The position numbers and the translations under genes are program-made. Positions 1-7,103 of a stretch of 64,000 nt of DNA are shown one piece after another. The stretch is taken from NCBI GenBank assembly GCA_029857955.1, contig JAOUFY010000005.1:1-64000 (forward strand), in the 5' to 3' direction. Positions within the stretch are counted from its first letter, which is position 1; the number at the start of each line of letters is the position of its first letter. The notes beneath the pieces are model-generated. The model saw only the letters and a list, made by a program, of their open reading frames with translations, did not search any database and was not told the origin of the DNA. The DNA comes from Spirochaetia bacterium (GTDB taxonomy: Bacteria > Spirochaetota > Leptospiria > Turneriellales > JAOUFE01).

Positions 1-2
1 GA

Positions 3-98
3 TGCAAATACTTCGAAGGTCGCTGGGCTGAATTCTGGGACAATATGAAATACCGAACTTTTCTAAATGGGGAAAATGCCTTTGACTTAGTCGTATGA
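3..98 (+). CDS. C-terminal end of an unidentified protein (cut by window edge)
   Basis: Frame 3 is open from the first base to TGA at 96-98 and gives about 31 residues ending in a stretch rich in aromatic residues (Trp, Phe, Tyr), which looks more like a real protein end than random translation. The start lies outside the window. It is followed directly by the R1 palindromic repeat. No family could be recognised, and a short chance reading frame cannot be excluded. Confidence 0.3.
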   Translation, partial: CKYFEGRWAEFWDNMKYRTFLNGENAFDLVV

Positions 99-124
99 TT
101 TACTAAAAAGTAGCCGCTCCCTCC

Positions 125-270
125 TGATTGCTCACCCAAATTTTTAGATGGTCTTCATTTAACCGCAAGGACGGAAGTCCACCCTCGGTAACGCACAAAG
201 CTTGGAGCTTTGTATGCGCTCGCCTTGCTGATTCAGATCATCTAAAAATGTCAGTTATGCGCAAACGTTA
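125..270. repeat. R1 palindromic repeat, copy 1
   Basis: A 130-base core (141-270) matches 5441-5570 without gaps and with about eight mismatches by eye. It is bounded by 14-base inverted arms (TTTTTAGATGGTCT at 141-154 and its near complement at 235-248). It holds an internal perfect hairpin, ACAAAGCT/AGCTTTGT (195-202 and 206-213), and ends in GCGCAAACGTTA. Similarity continues weakly to about 125. No open frame is conserved between copies. It is a dispersed non-coding element, perhaps a MITE or a structured RNA. The rest of 271-447 shows only a small hairpin near 305-320 and no gene. Confidence 0.8.
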
Positions 271-447
271 GCCGAAAAAAGTGTGGTTAGTCGTCAAACT
301 CGCCCATCCTTGGGCTCGCAAGAAAAACATTTTATATAGTCTTCTGAAGAGATAATGACCCTCTCCTATGTTATTTGAGTTTTTCATTGTCCGTGAATAA
401 ATATAGAATTGTTAGATTATGCTAAATACTTTACTTGCAAAATGGTA

Positions 448-1101
448 TTATCTTCTCTCCGCGCGTTTCTTTATCTCCATAAGCATTTTGCGCTCCATGA
501 TAAAATGAGCGGGTTCGAGCAAACGCATAAAAATTTTACTGATCCAGACCGGTTCGAACTTCGCGACACGGGATCTTACGACCAATCTACTCTTGTGTTC
601 CCCTGTTTTTTCTAACATAAAAACCCAGGTACCGCCTACCATGGTTTCCCTGGCAGCATACCCCTTTGTTCCTTCTGGCGCGAAAAATGTTCCCGCAAGC
701 ACCAACAGCTGTTCTGGCTTAATTTCTATAACGTTTATTCCGCCTGATTTCGAAAAGGGAATTAAATCACCCCTTTTTAATTTTTGTAATTCAGGAACAA
801 TTTTATCTGCATTTTGAATATCCAAACCAAACATGCTTTCAAGCCAGTCATAGCTGTAAAATCCTCCACGTCCCTGACCTATTTGTACAAGCCAAGGCCA
901 GACTTTTTCGGAGCTTGTCTGAATTTCTATACTACGTGTTGATGTCATGGCAGAGTCTGGCAGAAGCTCATCCCCCGGCATAGTTGAAATGATTTCATCG
1001 GGAGTTGCACCCCAATGGAGCAAAGACTGCCTGCATACACTTAAGCAAATTGCGACAACAGCCAGAAAAACAAAAGTCGCGAGGGCACATTTTTTAAACA
1101 T
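448..1101 (-). CDS. SRPBCC-family (START-like) membrane-anchored protein
   Basis: A 217-residue protein with an N-terminal hydrophobic segment (about residues 5-22). It then shows the pattern typical of one SRPBCC group: WGATPDE near 30, PGDELLP near 43, and VWPWLVQIGQGRGGFYSYDW around 67-86. SRPBCC domains form a deep hydrophobic pocket for lipids or other apolar ligands; the ligand here is unknown. The open frame extends to 1134, but ATG at 1101 is preferred because GAGGAG lies at the right distance and the overlap with the upstream oxidoreductase falls to 8 bases, which suggests translational coupling. It is last in a four-gene leftward cluster facing a TetR gene. A role in modifying or binding a lipid or isoprenoid with its neighbour is inference. 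Confidence 0.75.
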   Translation of the reverse strand: MFKKCALATFVFLAVVAICLSVCRQSLLHWGATPDEIISTMPGDELLPDSAMTSTRSIEIQTSSEKVWPWLVQIGQGRGGFYSYDWLESMFGLDIQNADKIVPELQKLKRGDLIPFSKSGGINVIEIKPEQLLVLAGTFFAPEGTKGYAARETMVGGTWVFMLEKTGEHKSRLVVRSRVAKFEPVWISKIFMRLLEPAHFIMERKMLMEIKKRAERR

Positions 1102-2581
1102 TAGCGTTTCTCCTCTTCCTTTCTTTTTTAACAATCCTATTAATTAAAATTTTACCTTGCGGCATACACATTGAAACGCCCCCGCCGGGGGTTATCCATT
1201 GACCCGTCATGTAAAAATTTTGCAGGCCGGGCAATTCTTTGGGCAAGGTTTTTCCAAACGCAAAGGCTTTAGTGGTAGGCACCCACCCCTCGTAAGAACC
1301 CTGCCAATTGCCAGTATAGTTTTCCCAGGTAACCGGAGTGGCAACGTCGGTAGTTTCAATATCATTTTTAAACCCTGGAAATTTTTCATTTAATATTTTT
1401 ATATATTGATCCAACAATGCTTCTTTTTCGGTATGATAGGCCTCATTATCATTGTCATATAAATTTTTCCAATAAAAGTAGTCAGTTTCAAATTGGGTTT
1501 GAATGACGCTTTTTCCTTTGGGAGCAAAATCAAGGTCGTGGCAAAAATGAAAAAAACCAGCCCAGTGTATTTCTTTTCCGCCCACCACAATTGGTACATT
1601 TAACTTAAAATCTGTGATCTCGGCCATTTTTGAAAAATCACGATTTACGCCTATACTCAGCGACATGATCGGCGGCCACAGCGAAGGATTTTTATACGAC
1701 GTTTGAATTTGATCAGTGAGATATTTTCCGTCAAGCATATCATACAACGTACTACGGCCATCGGCTGCCGATATTACGATGTCAGCGGTTATTATCCTGC
1801 CGTTTTCCAGTTCTATGCCTTTTGCAACTCCATTTTCTACGATAATTTTTTTTACCCTGCACTTATAGTTCATTTTGCCGCCAAGCTCAATGTATTTACT
1901 TTCAATGGCTTTTGCAAATTTCAGGGAACCACCAAGAGGAAAGCCACCTTCTTTTTTATGCATAAAACTAATCGGCATAACACACATTAGGGCTGGTAAT
2001 CCTCTTACGGGAAACAGCCGAAAAAGGATTTCCCTCAGTTGCGGATTGGCAAATAGTTTTTTAAAATAGTCTTCTATGGTGATGGATTTCAGCTTAAAAA
2101 AGGATAGCATAAAAGGAAGCATTTTAAGGAAATCGACAAATCCAAAATCACCAAAATCCCGATCCATGGGAGGGTTAAAATTGATATATTTTCTTATAAT
2201 TTTAAGGTATCTTTTTATACCCTTCTTTTCGTTAGGAAAAAGGCGCAATAATTCAGCCTCAAATTTATTGACGTCGGTATACGATGTAAAAGTTTTATCG
2301 CCCAGCGTAATTTCTCTAAAGCGTTCTGTGTAAAAAAAATCAATATTATCTGCGACTCCCAATTCTTTAAAAATCGGGTACAAACTGGTACCCTTGTTTG
2401 ATCCAAGCACCCAGTGCAGGGTATGGTCAAACAAATAGTCACCACGCTTCCAGGAGGTGCAAACCCCGCCGGGTATATTATGCATCTCAAAAATTTCAGA
2501 TTCAAAGTTGTTCATCTGGGCGTAGCACGCGGTTGACAATCCCGCTATGCCGCCGCCGATAATAATAATTTTCTTTTTCAT
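1094..2581 (-). CDS. CrtI/CrtISO-like FAD-dependent oxidoreductase
   Basis: A 495-residue protein that begins with a dinucleotide-binding fold (GGGIAG at about 9-14) followed by the IPGGVCTSW segment. It ends with the second FAD-contact region typical of phytoene desaturase and carotenoid isomerase relatives (FYMTGQWITPGGG, about 455-467). Length is normal for the family, which includes CrtI desaturases, carotenoid cis-trans isomerases and retinol saturases. Substrate cannot be read from sequence. No phytoene synthase or other carotenoid gene is in the window, so a carotenoid role is not assured. A good ribosome site (AAGGAAAG) precedes ATG 2581. The gene overlaps the SRPBCC gene by 8 bases. 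Confidence 0.85.
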   Translation of the reverse strand: MKKKIIIIGGGIAGLSTACYAQMNNFESEIFEMHNIPGGVCTSWKRGDYLFDHTLHWVLGSNKGTSLYPIFKELGVADNIDFFYTERFREITLGDKTFTSYTDVNKFEAELLRLFPNEKKGIKRYLKIIRKYINFNPPMDRDFGDFGFVDFLKMLPFMLSFFKLKSITIEDYFKKLFANPQLREILFRLFPVRGLPALMCVMPISFMHKKEGGFPLGGSLKFAKAIESKYIELGGKMNYKCRVKKIIVENGVAKGIELENGRIITADIVISAADGRSTLYDMLDGKYLTDQIQTSYKNPSLWPPIMSLSIGVNRDFSKMAEITDFKLNVPIVVGGKEIHWAGFFHFCHDLDFAPKGKSVIQTQFETDYFYWKNLYDNDNEAYHTEKEALLDQYIKILNEKFPGFKNDIETTDVATPVTWENYTGNWQGSYEGWVPTTKAFAFGKTLPKELPGLQNFYMTGQWITPGGGVSMCMPQGKILINRIVKKERKRRNANV

Positions 2582-2606
2582 GTGCTTTCCTTTTTAATTT
2601 TATGAA

Positions 2607-2655
2607 GGGGCTTAGCGCGCCCCTAATGCAGGTACACGGTACCTGCCAACCCCCC
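2607..2655 (+). repeat. R4 two-hairpin element, copy 1
   Basis: Hairpin 1 is GGGGC (2607-2611) paired with GCCCC (2619-2623). Hairpin 2 is GCAGGTAC (2628-2635) with GTACCTGC (2639-2646) around a 3-base loop. A CAACCCCCC tail follows. The same order (G4 stem, second stem, ACCCC) recurs at 16866, 39601 (reverse), 48497 and 54560 (reverse). A further hairpin follows at about 2672-2714 (CCACGGG/CCCGTGG enclosing CTTGCC/GGCAAG). Lying between two co-directional genes, it could act as an attenuator or mRNA-stability structure, but its dispersal suggests a mobile or selfish repeat. Confidence 0.75.
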
Positions 2656-2731
2656 GCAATATATTCTCATAGCCACGGGCCATTGGCTTGCCGAAGGCAA
2701 GAAACCCGTGGTTATAAGAATTGACCTTTGT

Positions 2732-3517
2732 TCAATTTTCTTTGTAATTCACCAACCGTATTGTCTGGATTTTCTTGTTCTCCCCCAGACCTTCGTATTT
2801 TAAAAACCGACGATCATTTGCGCTATACCAGTAGTAATATTTATGCGGCCAGAATGCGGCTGTAATTTTACTGCTTAAGCCCATTTCATATTTTATAGCA
2901 TTTAGTTTTTTACCGCCAATGGTCAATTCTTCTTCGCACACCTGCTTTAAGTACATACCAACCTTTCGATCAAGTTTACTTTGAAGAAGGGTAAACGTCA
3001 TGGTCTCATTTTTTTTGGGAAAAATTTGGCTAAAAAGATAAAACAAAGATCCATTATTATCGTAGATACTTTCTTTCAGGGGATACTCGTTATTTACATT
3101 TCCGGAAATATTTATTTTTTCATGGACATAATCATATACTACTTCGAGAAATTTTTTACCCTCGCCATTTACGTATTCAACTTTTTGAAATTCGGTTTTG
3201 TTTTTAAACTGAACAACATTTTTTTCCTTTTTATGATCTATGACAATAACCTCTACATGATCATTGTTAGTTGAGACAATCATGCTCTGGCGGCCATTTC
3301 CATCGCCCGTGTCAATTTCCATATCGTAGTTTTGGGTTATGGCAAACACGGGTTGCCCGATTAATAGAATTAGAACCATAAAGGGAAAGAGCACGTGACG
3401 TAAACAAACTTCATCCGCTTGATTACTACGACTGACGATAGCATTATGAACCGCGGTCATATCTTTGCGCCTTTGCGGTTTCATATCCGCAATTTTCAAT
3501 AAATCCTTTAATATCAT
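2732..3517 (-). CDS. Secreted or membrane-anchored protein of unknown function
   Basis: A 261-residue protein with one hydrophobic segment at about 43-60 (ending in PVFA, a plausible signal-peptidase site). The remainder is beta-rich, polar and lacks a recognised motif; its shape recalls periplasmic LolA-like or DUF3108-like proteins, but no signature is clear. The start at 3517 is supported by a strong AAGGAAGG site and lies one base after the stop of the upstream gene. Residues about 12-26 are encoded by a palindromic repeat related to R5 (3448-3482), so the long polar stretch before the signal segment may be an in-frame insertion. It belongs to the TetR-facing cluster. Confidence 0.6.
   Translation of the reverse strand: MILKDLLKIADMKPQRRKDMTAVHNAIVSRSNQADEVCLRHVLFPFMVLILLIGQPVFAITQNYDMEIDTGDGNGRQSMIVSTNNDHVEVIVIDHKKEKNVVQFKNKTEFQKVEYVNGEGKKFLEVVYDYVHEKINISGNVNNEYPLKESIYDNNGSLFYLFSQIFPKKNETMTFTLLQSKLDRKVGMYLKQVCEEELTIGGKKLNAIKYEMGLSSKITAAFWPHKYYYWYSANDRRFLKYEGLGENKKIQTIRLVNYKEN
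3448..3482. repeat. R5-type half-element inside a coding region
   Basis: GAACCGC (3448-3454) and GCGGTTTC (3475-3482) form an imperfect stem around CTTTGCGCCTTTG. The sequence matches the sub-terminal repeat of the R5 element at 60153-60299 (ACCGCAAAGGCGCAAAG and its inverse). Here it lies within the 5' part of the secreted-protein gene and is translated in frame. Confidence 0.6.
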
Positions 3518-3518
3518 T

Positions 3519-4274
3519 TTATCCTTCCTTTTCTTTAGTGAATTTCAAATTTTTTTCGCCTGAAAGATTATACGTTAACAAAAATAGATGAAATGAAACA
3601 AAGGATAATCCCATACTTTTTACCATCTGCGAGATGATAAAGGCAGCGCTTAGCAACTCAGGATAATAGTATATCGCAAGTGTTTTAATGGGAACCGCAG
3701 CAATAACCGACCAGAGAATCAGTTTTGCCCCTGTTTTTCCGGGGCTATTTTCATTCAAACGAACAGCGTTATGGTTAAAAAGTTTTATGAGAACAACACT
3801 TACAAAAATCGCCGCAAGGGCAGTTAAAATGGCAGAGATCCCTTTTAGCATAGATGCAAATTGAAGGTGCTGAATGTTCTCGGAAGCAGCGAAATTTTCG
3901 AGCTCGCCAAGAAAGTTTAATCCTGAAGCTATTTTAGGAATGCGTGTCAGCGCTTCAGCAACCAAAGCCCAGATCACCCATTTTACGGTAGGTACCTCCT
4001 TGATCTTGGAATTTTTCAGGAAATTGCCCAAGGCTGAAAATCCAATGGCGCCTAAAAAAATAGAAAATACTAACCCAGGTTCAACAAAAAAATTGTTGAA
4101 CCTGTACATAAACAATATTGTACCAGGTATTTCAGAAATCGGTTTTCCTTGTAAGATGTCAATATCCAGCAAGTCAGCAAACCCATGCACTGCCGGAGAC
4201 AATAATCCAAAAAGTGCGATGAATTCAAATCCAATGGCGCCCCAGTAAATTTTTTTTATGATATTTTTATCCAT
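3519..4274 (-). CDS. Integral membrane protein of unknown function
   Basis: A 251-residue protein with about six hydrophobic segments and basic loops. It has no cysteine cluster or catalytic motif that I recognise. ATG 4274 has a strong GGGAGGT ribosome site. It is the first gene of the leftward cluster and lies directly beside the doubled operator-like sequence shared with the divergent TetR gene, so it is probably under TetR control. It ends one base before the next gene starts. The function cannot be named; it could be a transporter-like or membrane-enzyme partner of the CrtI-like and SRPBCC proteins. Confidence 0.65.
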   Translation of the reverse strand: MDKNIIKKIYWGAIGFEFIALFGLLSPAVHGFADLLDIDILQGKPISEIPGTILFMYRFNNFFVEPGLVFSIFLGAIGFSALGNFLKNSKIKEVPTVKWVIWALVAEALTRIPKIASGLNFLGELENFAASENIQHLQFASMLKGISAILTALAAIFVSVVLIKLFNHNAVRLNENSPGKTGAKLILWSVIAAVPIKTLAIYYYPELLSAAFIISQMVKSMGLSFVSFHLFLLTYNLSGEKNLKFTKEKEG

Positions 4275-4292
4275 TTTTACCTCCCAATAAAG

Positions 4293-4348
4293 TGACCATA
4301 GGTCATATAATAAACCGATAAAATCTTGATAGAACCATGGGTCATATT
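4293..4348. promoter_or_regulatory. Doubled operator-like sites between TetR gene and its divergent cluster
   Basis: Two near-identical motifs, TGACCATAGGTCATAT (4293-4308) and GAACCATGGGTCATAT (4332-4347), start 39 bases apart. The first contains the inverted repeat TGACC-ATA-GGTCA, the second a weaker version. Placement between divergent genes, one of them a TetR repressor, makes them the likely binding sites; this is inferred, not shown. Confidence 0.6.
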
Positions 4349-4440
4349 CGAGGATGTTATGTTAACTAATGGTATAAAGTCAAATTTTTTTATTTACCGG
4401 TCAGATCAAATCTTCCAGTTGAAGATATTGAGGAAAACCA

Positions 4441-5112
4441 TTGCCAGAGCCAGAAAAAATAGAACCCACTAAAAAAAGCCGCAAAGAGCGGGAACACGAT
4501 AGAAAAAGGGGAGAAATTCTCGATGCTGCTGAAAAACTTTTTTTTTCGCAAGGTTATGAAAAGACCACTATTAACGACATTGCCTCAGCTGCTGAATTTG
4601 CAAAAGGTACAATTTATTTGTACTTCTCGGCAAAAGCTGAGATATATCTGGCGATTATTAACCGTTCATTGGATATTGCTCATGGCATGCTGGCAAAAAC
4701 ACTTGATCCGAAAGCCAGTGGCGGACAGCAATTAAGGGCCGGTTATCGTGGTTTTATTGATTTCTTGAATCAATACCCTGATTATTTTAAAATGTGGTTA
4801 TATGGCTCAAGATACGTCGATGAAAAACTTTACTTGGAGCACCCCCTCGGTAATGAATGTCGTCAAAAAGAAATGGGGTTAATGATGTTAAATATGAATG
4901 CTATTATGAAAGGGATAACCGACGGCTCGATTCAAAGCGAAGCTCCACCGCCGTTAATTGCGATGACCTTCCTGGTCTTTAATCGTGGTCTTCATCAGTT
5001 TCTTCTGGAAAATGGAGAAAAGGTAATTGCTATGTACGGGGTAAATCGTGATGATCTTATACAACAGATGGAAGATGTCTTATGTAAAGGTTTGGGGATA
5101 CATATTCAATAA
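4441..5112 (+). CDS. TetR-family transcriptional regulator
   Basis: A 223-residue protein with an N-terminal TetR DNA-binding domain: a basic lead-in, ILDAAEKLFFSQGYEKTTI, then the recognition-helix region FAKGTIYLYFSAKAEIY near 57-71. The C-terminal ligand domain is variable, as usual. The start is TTG at 4441, chosen because TTGAGGAAAACC precedes it at proper spacing. It is transcribed away from the four-gene membrane, CrtI and SRPBCC cluster, so it most likely represses that cluster and itself, responding to a hydrophobic effector. The effector is unknown. Confidence 0.9.
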   Translation: MPEPEKIEPTKKSRKEREHDRKRGEILDAAEKLFFSQGYEKTTINDIASAAEFAKGTIYLYFSAKAEIYLAIINRSLDIAHGMLAKTLDPKASGGQQLRAGYRGFIDFLNQYPDYFKMWLYGSRYVDEKLYLEHPLGNECRQKEMGLMMLNMNAIMKGITDGSIQSEAPPPLIAMTFLVFNRGLHQFLLENGEKVIAMYGVNRDDLIQQMEDVLCKGLGIHIQ

Positions 5113-5195
5113 TAATACCTGATATATTTTATAAAATAATTAAAAAGAACCAATTCGGCATCGTCTCATTGGTGTTTGAATTAAATTAACACTTT

Positions 5196-5320
5196 CATCA
5201 ACTAACGTGGGTGTAGAAAAAGTGGTTTCAAAGGTGAAAAAAGCTCTTGTAACTTCATGTAACCTCGTGTAACTTTAACTGAAAATTTCAAAATGGACTT
5301 ATTCTACAGCCTCAACAGCG
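5196..5320. mobile_element. R2 MITE-like element, copy 1
   Basis: A 125-base element nearly identical to 6769-6893. Its ends are imperfect inverted repeats: GGGTGTAGAAAAAG on the left and GGCTGTAGAATAAG read inward from the right. The end pattern resembles those of IS1182/IS4-like elements, which is a resemblance only. The centre has three tandem decamers, TGTAACTTCA, TGTAACCTCG and TGTAACTTTA (5248-5277), one per helical turn. It has no reading frame for a transposase and would have to be moved in trans. Confidence 0.75.
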
Positions 5321-5424
5321 AATATCTGCTGCGCGAGGCATACGCCTTGCTCGGGTCTCGCAATTCTATCTTTTAATTTAAAAGATTTTCAGAAAAGATA
5401 TTTTATCCTCTGTTGTATTTTTAG

Positions 5425-5570
5425 TGATTGTTCGACCACATTTTTAGATGGTCTCCGTTTAACCGCAAGGACGGAAGTCCACCTTCGGTAACGCACAAAG
5501 CTTGGAGCTTTGTATGTGCTCGCCTTGCTGATTCAGACCATCTAAAAACGTCTGTTGTGCGCAAACGTTA
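5425..5570. repeat. R1 palindromic repeat, copy 2
   Basis: Same 130-base core as 141-270 with no gaps. Here the terminal arms (5441-5454 and 5535-5548) are exact complements. Several differences from copy 1 restore pairing, for example the right-arm change that makes AGACCA complementary to TGGTCT. The element ends in GCGCAAACGTTA at 5570, seven bases before the Fic stop codon. Confidence 0.8.
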
Positions 5571-5577
5571 TCGGCAA

Positions 5578-6669
5578 TTATGACTGAATTATTCTCATTA
5601 GCTCACTATAGATATATGTTTTATTTCTTTTTTTCCCCGGTATTTCACTCAAAACTCCAGCTTCGCAAAATTTTTCGATTAAATTATAAATAGTCTGTGG
5701 ACTTGCATCAATTAAATCCTTTACTGAATTATAATTTATCACCGGCTTTGATTGCAATATGTCCAATAGTTCTATGGCAAAAGTCGAGCTTAATTTATTA
5801 ATGACTATTTTCATTTTTTCATAAAGCACCCCCATTTCATAAACCTTGTTTTTTGTTTGAATCGCTTGTGACTCCAGGGCTTTTAAAAAATACTTTATCC
5901 AACCGACCCAATCAGAATTATTTGAAACATTATTCAGGTGTGAATAATATTCCGCTCTATTTTTTTCAAAAAAAGAACTTATGTATAAAATCGGATAGGG
6001 CAATAGTTTCTTTTCATATAGAATTAATGGAATAAGCAATCTTCCAATTCTTCCATTGCCATCTAAAAAAGGGTGAATTGCTTCAAATTGATAATGCACA
6101 ATACTGGTTTGTACCAATTCATCTTGCTCCTCTTCCGAATGTATATATTTTTCAAAATTACTGAAAAGTGAGGGTATCTTGGATGCAATTGGAGGAATGT
6201 ATGAAGCTTCCTCAGTCGGACTTCCAATCTTACCTATATGAACTTGAGTTTTTCTAAACTCTCCCCTTTGTTTATTTTCTCCTCTTACAGAGTCCATTAG
6301 TATATAGTGAAGTCGTTTGATAAAATTCTCACTAATTGGTTTTGTTCGTAATTCGGCTACAGCTACCTCAACAGCTTTTCTGTAGTTAATTATTTCTTGA
6401 ATATCTTTTTCTTTTTCTGTTTTTTCAGAATATATATTTTGCGCTTCATAAATATAAACATCTTCTACAGTAGCAATTGTTCCCTCTATTTTTGAACTTA
6501 ATACGGCTTCATTTGTTAGCAAAGGGGCAATCAGCAGATCAGGATTTTTGACATTAACAAGTAATCCGGATAACTCACCAATGGCTGTTCTCGCAGCCCC
6601 AATACCTCTGATAAGTTTCGTGTAGTCTATTGTGACAGGGAGCATTGGTAAATTAAATGGCTTTTGCAT
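5578..6669 (-). CDS. Fic-domain protein with self-inhibitory motif and C-terminal winged helix
   Basis: A 363-residue protein. The catalytic Fic motif is HPFLDGNGRIGR at 199-210, complete with the His, acidic residue and both Arg, so AMPylation or a related nucleotidyl transfer to a target protein hydroxyl is expected. The N-terminal inhibitory motif (S/T)xxxE(G/N) is present as S58...E62-G63, which marks a class II, intramolecularly inhibited Fic protein. The last ~80 residues look like a winged helix-turn-helix (PQTIYNLIEKFCEAGVLSEI), so it may also bind DNA and regulate itself. It is a single gene with GAAGGTG before ATG 6669. It is enclosed by repeats on both sides (R2/R1 and R2/R1 remnant), which suggests an acquired or mobile locus. 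No antitoxin gene is adjacent. Confidence 0.92.
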   Translation of the reverse strand: MQKPFNLPMLPVTIDYTKLIRGIGAARTAIGELSGLLVNVKNPDLLIAPLLTNEAVLSSKIEGTIATVEDVYIYEAQNIYSEKTEKEKDIQEIINYRKAVEVAVAELRTKPISENFIKRLHYILMDSVRGENKQRGEFRKTQVHIGKIGSPTEEASYIPPIASKIPSLFSNFEKYIHSEEEQDELVQTSIVHYQFEAIHPFLDGNGRIGRLLIPLILYEKKLLPYPILYISSFFEKNRAEYYSHLNNVSNNSDWVGWIKYFLKALESQAIQTKNKVYEMGVLYEKMKIVINKLSSTFAIELLDILQSKPVINYNSVKDLIDASPQTIYNLIEKFCEAGVLSEIPGKKRNKTYIYSELMRIIQS

Positions 6670-6700
6670 TAAATAACACCTTCAGGACGCTTTAATTAAT

Positions 6701-6757
6701 ATTCTAATATTGTAAACTAAATTAGAATATTGACTTTACTGTTCTAATGGATTAGAG
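6701..6757. promoter_or_regulatory. Repeated TTCTAAT/ATTAGAA sites upstream of the Fic gene
   Basis: ATTCTAAT (6701-6708) and ATTAGAAT (6721-6728) form one inverted pair; TTCTAAT (6742-6748) and ATTAGAG (6751-6757) form a second. Four half-sites within 57 bases just upstream of ATG 6669 look like a protein-binding array. Autoregulation by the winged-helix tail of the Fic protein is a reasonable guess. Confidence 0.5.
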
Positions 6758-6768
6758 TAAGGCCGTCA

Positions 6769-6893
6769 CATCAACTAACGAGGGTGTAGAATAGTAGTTT
6801 CAAAGGTGAAAAAAAGCTCTTTTAACTTCATGTAACCTCGTGTAACTTTAACTGAAAATTTCAAAATGGACTTATTCTACAGCCTCAACAGCG
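6769..6893. mobile_element. R2 MITE-like element, copy 2
   Basis: Matches 5196-5320 along its whole 125 bases with a handful of substitutions and two single-base indels that cancel. It is in the same orientation as copy 1. Inverted ends and the three tandem decamers (6821-6850) are retained. Together the two copies bracket R1 copy 2 and the Fic gene. Confidence 0.75.
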
Positions 6894-6934
6894 GGCAAAA
6901 ACTAGAATTCGCAAAAATTATAGAGGTTATTTTG

Positions 6935-6992
6935 AGCTCGCCTTGCTGACTCAGAGTCTCTGAAAAACTTCATTTACCACAAACTTAGAACG
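6935..6992. repeat. R1 remnant (3' half)
   Basis: GCTCGCCTTGCTGACTCAGA (6936-6955) matches the R1 3' half with one change. Weaker similarity (CTGAAAAACTTC...CACAAACTTAG) continues to 6992 where full copies have CTAAAAA...CGCAAACGTTA. The 5' half of the repeat is absent. It follows R2 copy 2 by about 40 bases, so R1 and R2 lie next to each other twice. Confidence 0.55.
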
Positions 6993-7103
6993 AAAATGAT
7001 TTTCGTGTTTTGCAGCGCAATCGTGATTTTAAAAATTGCAGCCGTAAGCGCTTTAAAAGAAGATGCTATATAAATGTAAAACTGTTTAATGTCAAAGGAT
7101 ATA

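Larger units (their letters stand above)
5113..5577. other. Gene-free stretch filled by repeats
   Basis: No convincing coding frame is present. The region holds one R2 element (5196-5320), a short unassigned segment with a GCGCGAGGC/GCCTTGCTCG-type imperfect stem near 5332-5355, and the second R1 copy (5425-5570), which ends a few bases from the Fic gene stop. Confidence 0.7.

Noticed and set aside
4441-4735. ORF at 4523-4735 within the TetR gene and many similar overlapping frames
   Set aside because: They are alternative-frame shadows of strongly supported genes, without ribosome sites or recognisable domains.
5457-5570. R1 as an integron attC site (GTTTAAC...CGTTA)
   Set aside because: The left GTTTAAC fits RYYYAAC, but the right end (GTTATCG or GTTAGCC) breaks GTTRRRY and the stem of R1 begins outside this interval. 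No integrase gene or cassette series is seen.
5196-6893. R1/R2 repeats as a CRISPR array
   Set aside because: Units are 125-130 bases, only two copies each, and separated by genes; there are no spacers of regular length and no cas genes.
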